A stretch of 9,090 nucleotides of DNA, from the NCBI GenBank assembly GCA_028287035.1, contig JAQBQL010000236.1, positions 1 through 9,090 on the forward strand, given 5' to 3'. This document shows, one piece after another, positions 5,966 through 9,090 of this stretch. The position numbers and the translations under genes are program-made. Below the pieces are notes generated by a model. That model had not been told where the DNA came from. It searched no databases and saw only the letters and a list, made by a program, of their open reading frames with translations. Position 1 is the stretch's first letter. Every line of letters begins with the position of its first letter. Source of the DNA: Labilithrix sp. GTDB taxonomy: Bacteria; Myxococcota; Polyangia; Polyangiales; Polyangiaceae.

Positions 5966-7293
5966 GGCGCCCGGGCTGGCGTCCGCCCTTCCGGCAACGC
6001 CGCCTGCGCCGCCTCCAGGCGCGTCTCCTCGGCTGGTTCCTCGGCGCCATCGTGCTCGCGATCGGCGCGAGCGTCGTCGTCGCGTTCGTCACCCGCGAGG
6101 AGAGCGACACGCCGACGCGCGTGGTCTCGCGCCACGTGCAGCGCCGCCTCGCGAAGACGTGGGACGACCCGGTCGCCACCGATGCGTACGTGGCCGAGCT
6201 GCGCGAGAGCACCGGCCTGGACATGCACGTGCGCCGTGACCCGGGCCTGTTCCCGCCGGGCCGCCGCTTCAGCGGCAACGCCATGATCTTCGAGGACGGC
6301 GTCGCGTACATCCCGGTGGTCCGGGGCGGCGTGATCATCGGGGCCCTCGAGCTGCGGACCGGCGCGACGCCCCCGCAGTGGTGGCGCGTGGTCGTGGCGC
6401 TGCTCGCCGCCCTCTTCGTCCTCGGTCTCCTCGCAAAGCGCGTGGCGATGCGCCTCTCCCGGCCGCTCGAGCACCTCGCCATCACCGCCGAGCGCTTCGG
6501 GTCGGGCGATCTCACGGCGCGCACCGGCATCGAGGCGCTGCCTCGGCGCTGGGTCGCCGACGAGGTGCGGGACGTCGGCCGCGCCTTCGACGGCATGGCC
6601 GACCGCATCGCGCGCGTCGTCCTCGAGCAGCGCGAGCTCCTCGCCGCGATCAGCCACGAGCTCCGGTCGCCCCTCGGCCGGGCCCGGGTGGCCGTCGAGA
6701 TCGCCCGCGATCGGCCCGATCCGGCACCGTCGCTCGATGACATCGAACGGCAGCTCGTCGAGATGGACTCGATCCTGGGCGACCTGCTCGCGTCGGCCCG
6801 CGCTGGCCTCGCCGACGTGCACCTCGAGGTGAGCGAGCTCGTCCCGTGGCTCCGCGCCCGCATCGCCGCCGAGAAGGACGGGCCGATCGAGCTGGTCGCG
6901 GCGCCGGGCGCGGAGGCCCTGCACGTCGCCATCGATCGCGCGCTGCTCGGCCGCGCGCTCCACAACCTCTTCGCCAATGCGTGGAACCACGGCCACCCGC
7001 GTGACGAGCCGCTCGAGGTGGTCATCACCCGCGTCGGTGATCGCGTGCGCGTCGCGGTGCGGGACCGCGGGCCTGGCTTCACCGAGGCGCTCCTGCCGCG
7101 CGCGTTCGAGCCGTTCGTCATGGGAGCGGACGCGGCGCGCTCGCCCGGTGCGCACGGCATGGGGCTCGGCCTGTCGCTCGTGCGCCGCATCGTCGAGGCG
7201 CATGGCGGCGCGGCCACCGCCACGAACCTGACCGACCCGCCCGGCGCGCACGGGGCCGAGGTCGCCTTCGAGCTGCCGCTCGCTCCCCGCTGA
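5962..7293 (+). CDS. CpxA-like membrane sensor histidine kinase
   Basis: This 443-residue kinase is the cognate partner of the preceding response regulator, with a 4-base GTGA overlap. An Arg-rich N-terminus leads into TM1 (about 22-43). A periplasmic sensor loop of about 95 residues follows (44-138), with no recognised sensor fold. TM2 is at about 143-158 and a HAMP linker runs to about 215. The dimerisation/phosphotransfer helix carries His232 in SHELRSPL. The ATP-binding domain has an N-box with N335 and N339, a G1 box DRGPGF (368-373), an F-box FEPF (382-385) and a G2 box GMGLGL (399-404), all intact. The overall layout and size match CpxA-type kinases, which monitor envelope stress; the signal here cannot be read from sequence. 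The start is fixed by the overlap, and GAGG lies 5 bases upstream (5953-5956). The end of the gene abuts the promoter of the S26-like gene. Confidence 0.94.
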   Translation: MRRPGWRPPFRQRRLRRLQARLLGWFLGAIVLAIGASVVVAFVTREESDTPTRVVSRHVQRRLAKTWDDPVATDAYVAELRESTGLDMHVRRDPGLFPPGRRFSGNAMIFEDGVAYIPVVRGGVIIGALELRTGATPPQWWRVVVALLAALFVLGLLAKRVAMRLSRPLEHLAITAERFGSGDLTARTGIEALPRRWVADEVRDVGRAFDGMADRIARVVLEQRELLAAISHELRSPLGRARVAVEIARDRPDPAPSLDDIERQLVEMDSILGDLLASARAGLADVHLEVSELVPWLRARIAAEKDGPIELVAAPGAEALHVAIDRALLGRALHNLFANAWNHGHPRDEPLEVVITRVGDRVRVAVRDRGPGFTEALLPRAFEPFVMGADAARSPGAHGMGLGLSLVRRIVEAHGGAATATNLTDPPGAHGAEVAFELPLAPR

Positions 7294-7296
7294 CCT

Positions 7297-7325
7297 CCGG
7301 GGATTTGGCGCTCCTCACCGGGGAT
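7297..7325 (+). repeat. 8-bp direct repeat with 21-bp period, upstream of the S26-like gene
   Basis: CCGGGGAT occurs at 7297-7304 and again at 7318-7325, exactly 21 bp apart (two helical turns), bracketing the putative -35 box. The spacing would place both copies on the same DNA face, as expected for a tandem regulator site. Chance recurrence in GC-rich DNA is possible for an 8-mer. Confidence 0.3.
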
Positions 7326-7334
7326 CGATACGAT
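7305..7334 (+). promoter_or_regulatory. Putative promoter of the S26-like gene
   Basis: TTGGCG (7305-7310) matches TTGACA at 4 of 6 positions, and TACGAT (7329-7334) matches TATAAT at 4 of 6, separated by 18 bp. The -10 box ends 6 bases before the GTG at 7341. The bases between are CCCTCC, the opposite of a ribosome-binding sequence, which supports a leaderless start. The TTG at 7305 that opens the frame is therefore probably promoter DNA, not a start codon. Confidence 0.45.
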
Positions 7335-7337
7335 CCC
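7321..7337. promoter_or_regulatory. Palindromic operator candidate over the -10 box
   Basis: GGGATCG (7321-7327), spacer ATA, and CGATCCC (7331-7337) form a perfect 7-3-7 inverted repeat that contains the -10 box and reaches to 3 bases before the GTG at 7341. A protein dimer bound here would block polymerase. As RNA it could only form if transcription started upstream. No regulator can be named. Confidence 0.4.
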
Positions 7338-7340
7338 TCC

Positions 7341-7970
7341 GTGGGCTCCAGCTTCACCCGCAGCGTCCTCTGGTTCTGCGCCATCGTCGGCGCGATCGGG
7401 GTGCTGCTGTACCTCTTCGTCTTCGACGTGTGGGAGATCCCCGGCACCGACCCGAGCTTCATCGCCGGGATCGCGCCGGCCCTCCAGCCGAAGGACCTCG
7501 TCCTCACGAGCCGCCACTCCGTGCCCGCGTTCGGCGAGCTCCAGCGGTGCCTCGTGCCCGACGGACGCAACACGTTCGCGGTGGGTCGCGTGTTCGGCCT
7601 CGCCGGCGAGAACGTTGAGGTCGTCAACGAGCGCGTCGCCGTCGATGGCCGCTCCCCGAAGGCGCGCTTCCAGTGCGGCACGGTCAAGGTGCTGCACCCA
7701 GTCTCGCAGGAGGAGATGGAGCTCACGTGCACCGTCGAGGACAACGGCGCGTTCACCTACGGCGCGCTCACCCATCCGGAGCTCCGGGAGGGCCAGACGC
7801 GCACCAAGGTCGAGGCCGGCAAGGTGTTCCTGGTCAGCGACGACCGGCATCTCCACCAGGACTCCCGGGACTTCGGCCAGGTCGACGCTGCGACCTGCCA
7901 GCACGTGGTCTACCGGCTTTGGGGCGAGCGCTTCTCCGATTCGTCGCGCCGGTTCAACATCCTCTGGTGA
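7341..7970 (+). CDS. S26 signal-peptidase-like membrane protein, probably catalytically inactive
   Basis: This 209-residue protein has one N-terminal membrane anchor (about 9-28) followed by a domain that lines up with type I signal peptidase. WEIPGTDP (31-38) corresponds to the start of box B; PALQPKDLVL (46-55) to the PTLxxGDxxLV region; GRVFGLAGENVEV (82-94) to the KRVxGLPGDxVE region (box D); and VSDDRHLHQDSRDFG (165-179) to box E, GDNRxxSxDSRxxG. The catalytic Ser-Met is absent (Gly43 aligns, or Asp37 if the IP is used as anchor), and the Lys general base is replaced by Gly82 with no His there. DSR and the fold motifs remain. Four cysteines in the outer domain (70, 112, 130, 186) could form disulfides. 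The start is set by the promoter 6 bases upstream. It may be a structural relative, substrate-binding protein or divergent protease using other residues. The fold call is good; inactivity is inferred from my manual alignment. Confidence 0.75.
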   Translation: MGSSFTRSVLWFCAIVGAIGVLLYLFVFDVWEIPGTDPSFIAGIAPALQPKDLVLTSRHSVPAFGELQRCLVPDGRNTFAVGRVFGLAGENVEVVNERVAVDGRSPKARFQCGTVKVLHPVSQEEMELTCTVEDNGAFTYGALTHPELREGQTRTKVEAGKVFLVSDDRHLHQDSRDFGQVDAATCQHVVYRLWGERFSDSSRRFNILW

Positions 7971-7981
7971 GACGCAAAGGA

Positions 7982-7990
7982 TGGTAAGCT
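7982..7990 (+). promoter_or_regulatory. Putative extended -10 of the zinc-ribbon/FHA gene
   Basis: TGG-TAAGCT (7982-7990) is an extended -10-like element ending 11 bases before the ATG at 8002, which would leave a leader of only about 5 bases. No clear -35 and no ribosome-binding sequence precede the ATG. An alternative in-frame ATG at 7981 would place AAAGG directly against it with no spacing, which is unlikely to work. Confidence 0.35.
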
Positions 7991-8001
7991 CGGCGCCCTC
8001 G

Positions 8002-9090
8002 ATGGAGCTGGAGATCGGGATCGTCTGTGCGCGGTGCGAGAGCTACGCGGTCCTCGACACCGCGCGCACCGCGTCCTGCGCGTCGTGCGGCCATGCGCTC
8101 GCCCTCGAACCGCCGCCCGTCGCGCGCCCCGCCAGCAAGGCCCCGGACGGTCCGTTCACCGAGATCGCCGCGACCGCACCGTCGCGTCGCCCCGAACCTT
8201 CTCTCGCAGCACCGGCCTCGCACGCCCCCGCCAAGGGCGAGTCTCGCTCGTTCGAGACCCCCGCGACGCCCGCGAAGTCGCCCAAAGGCAAGTCCCTCGA
8301 GGAGCTCATGGATCAAGCAAAGAACTTCGTGTGCCGTTCGTGCTCGACCGCCGTTCCCCTCGGCCACAAGTTCTGCGGCCGTTGCGGCGCCGCGGTGCCG
8401 CCGGAGATCCTCCAGGCGCGCACGCAGTTCTTCGGTCAGCTGCAGGCGCCCGGCAAGGCGAAGCTGATCCTCATCCGCGGCGAGGGCGTCGAGGGGCTCA
8501 GCTACCAGCTGAACGCCGAGCAGCACATCGTCGGCCGCGCCGGTCAGCTCGTGTTCCCGGACGACCCGTTCGTCTCGCCGAAGCACGCGAACTTCTTCTA
8601 CCGGAACGGCAAGCTCGTCGTGCGTGACGAGGGCTCGTCGAACGGCGTGTACCTCCGCGTGAAGGGCACCGTCGACGTCACCGCCGACGATCACTTCCTC
8701 GCCGGCGAGCAGGTGTTCCGCATCGACGCGACCCCGCGGCCGAACGACCAGCCCGGTCCCGACGGCACGTACTTCTACTCGTCGCCGAAGCACCAGAGCC
8801 CCTTCCGGATCACCCAGATCCTCCAGGGCGGCGCGGCCGGCATGACGGTATGTGCGCGCGGCACGAGCCTCCAGATCGGCCGCGAGGGCGGCGACCTGAA
8901 CTTCCCGAGCGACCTCTACATGAGCGCCGCGCACTGCAAGCTCGAGGACGCGGGCGGCAAGCTCACGCTCTCGGACATGAACAGCCGGAACGGCACCTAC
9001 GTGCGCCTCAAGGCGGAGCGCGAGCTCGCCCACGGCGACTACGTCTTCATCGGCCGCAAGCTGCTCCGCGTCGAGATCACCGCGGCCTGA
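8002..9090 (+). CDS. Double zinc-ribbon, tandem FHA-domain protein
   Basis: This 362-residue soluble protein has four small modules. A first zinc ribbon uses C9-x2-C12 and C26-x2-C29. A Pro/Ala/Ser/Lys-rich linker covers about 34-95 and is probably disordered. A second ribbon uses C111-x2-C114 and C125-x2-C128. FHA1 spans about 150-245 with the phosphopeptide-binding set G178-R179, S192 and H195, and N214-G215. FHA2 spans about 270-360 with G293-R294, S308 and H311, and N330-G331. All FHA signature residues are present, so both domains could bind phosphothreonine peptides, which suggests a role in Ser/Thr kinase signalling or assembly in the cytoplasm. Zinc-ribbon/FHA proteins are frequent in myxobacteria. 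No kinase gene lies in the window; the frame ends on the last base, so a partner may follow. It is 31 bp downstream of the S26-like gene, on the same strand. Confidence 0.9.
   Translation: MELEIGIVCARCESYAVLDTARTASCASCGHALALEPPPVARPASKAPDGPFTEIAATAPSRRPEPSLAAPASHAPAKGESRSFETPATPAKSPKGKSLEELMDQAKNFVCRSCSTAVPLGHKFCGRCGAAVPPEILQARTQFFGQLQAPGKAKLILIRGEGVEGLSYQLNAEQHIVGRAGQLVFPDDPFVSPKHANFFYRNGKLVVRDEGSSNGVYLRVKGTVDVTADDHFLAGEQVFRIDATPRPNDQPGPDGTYFYSSPKHQSPFRITQILQGGAAGMTVCARGTSLQIGREGGDLNFPSDLYMSAAHCKLEDAGGKLTLSDMNSRNGTYVRLKAERELAHGDYVFIGRKLLRVEITAA

Noticed and set aside
7305..7340. TTG start at 7305 for the S26-like protein
   Set aside because: The TTG coincides with the putative -35 box and the added residues contain the operator palindrome. 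GTG 7341 leads straight into the membrane anchor.
5919..7904. 661-residue open frame on the minus strand
   Set aside because: Antisense to the kinase and the S26-like gene, Arg/Ser/Ala-rich, no recognisable motif.
7954..9033. 359-residue open frame on the minus strand
   Set aside because: Antisense to the zinc-ribbon/FHA gene, whose motifs are unambiguous. No motif of its own.

Overview
The window is very GC-rich (roughly 70% or more by eye), tightly packed and almost entirely coding. The FecR protein with an AgmX/TonB-like C-terminal domain, the stand-alone PilZ protein, the ABC permease carrying a CPBP domain, and the zinc-ribbon/tandem-FHA protein together suggest a myxobacterium-like (Myxococcota, possibly Polyangia) chromosome. 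This placement is an inference from gene style, because no rRNA or other phylogenetic marker is present. There are no tRNAs, insertion sequences, CRISPR arrays or phage genes, and no gene-free stretch longer than about 50 bases.

Layout. (1) 1-891: 3' part of a FecR-type protein, cut by the window start. (2) 924-3794: an ABC exporter pair, an ATPase followed 3 bp later by a 709-residue membrane protein joining an ABC-2-like permease to a C-terminal CPBP (CAAX-protease/Abi) domain that lacks two expected motif residues. (3) 3808-4134, minus strand: a small PilZ-domain protein convergent with the exporter. (4) 4158-7293: an operon with overlapping stop/start codons, encoding a membrane-anchored TPR protein, an OmpR/CpxR-type response regulator and a CpxA-like histidine kinase. 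(5) 7341-7970: an S26 signal-peptidase-like membrane protein that seems to lack both catalytic residues. (6) 8002-9090: a protein with two zinc ribbons and two FHA domains, ending exactly at the window edge.

The most striking signals are regulatory. At several genes a TAnnnT box sits 6-7 bases before a start codon with no Shine-Dalgarno sequence, as expected for leaderless transcripts. The PilZ gene and the two-component operon diverge from a single near-palindromic element at 4142-4151 that gives an extended -10 on each strand, so the two promoters share their TA step. The pseudo-signal-peptidase promoter carries a perfect 7-3-7 palindrome over its -10 box and a direct repeat with a 21-bp period.

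Functionally this is a cell-envelope and signalling neighbourhood: c-di-GMP (PilZ), phosphorelay (RR/HK), phosphothreonine recognition (FHA) and export or membrane remodelling (ABC/CPBP). No complete new defence or biosynthetic system is visible. The best candidates for something undescribed are the shared divergent promoter, the catalytically degenerate S26 protein and the degenerate CPBP-ABC fusion.
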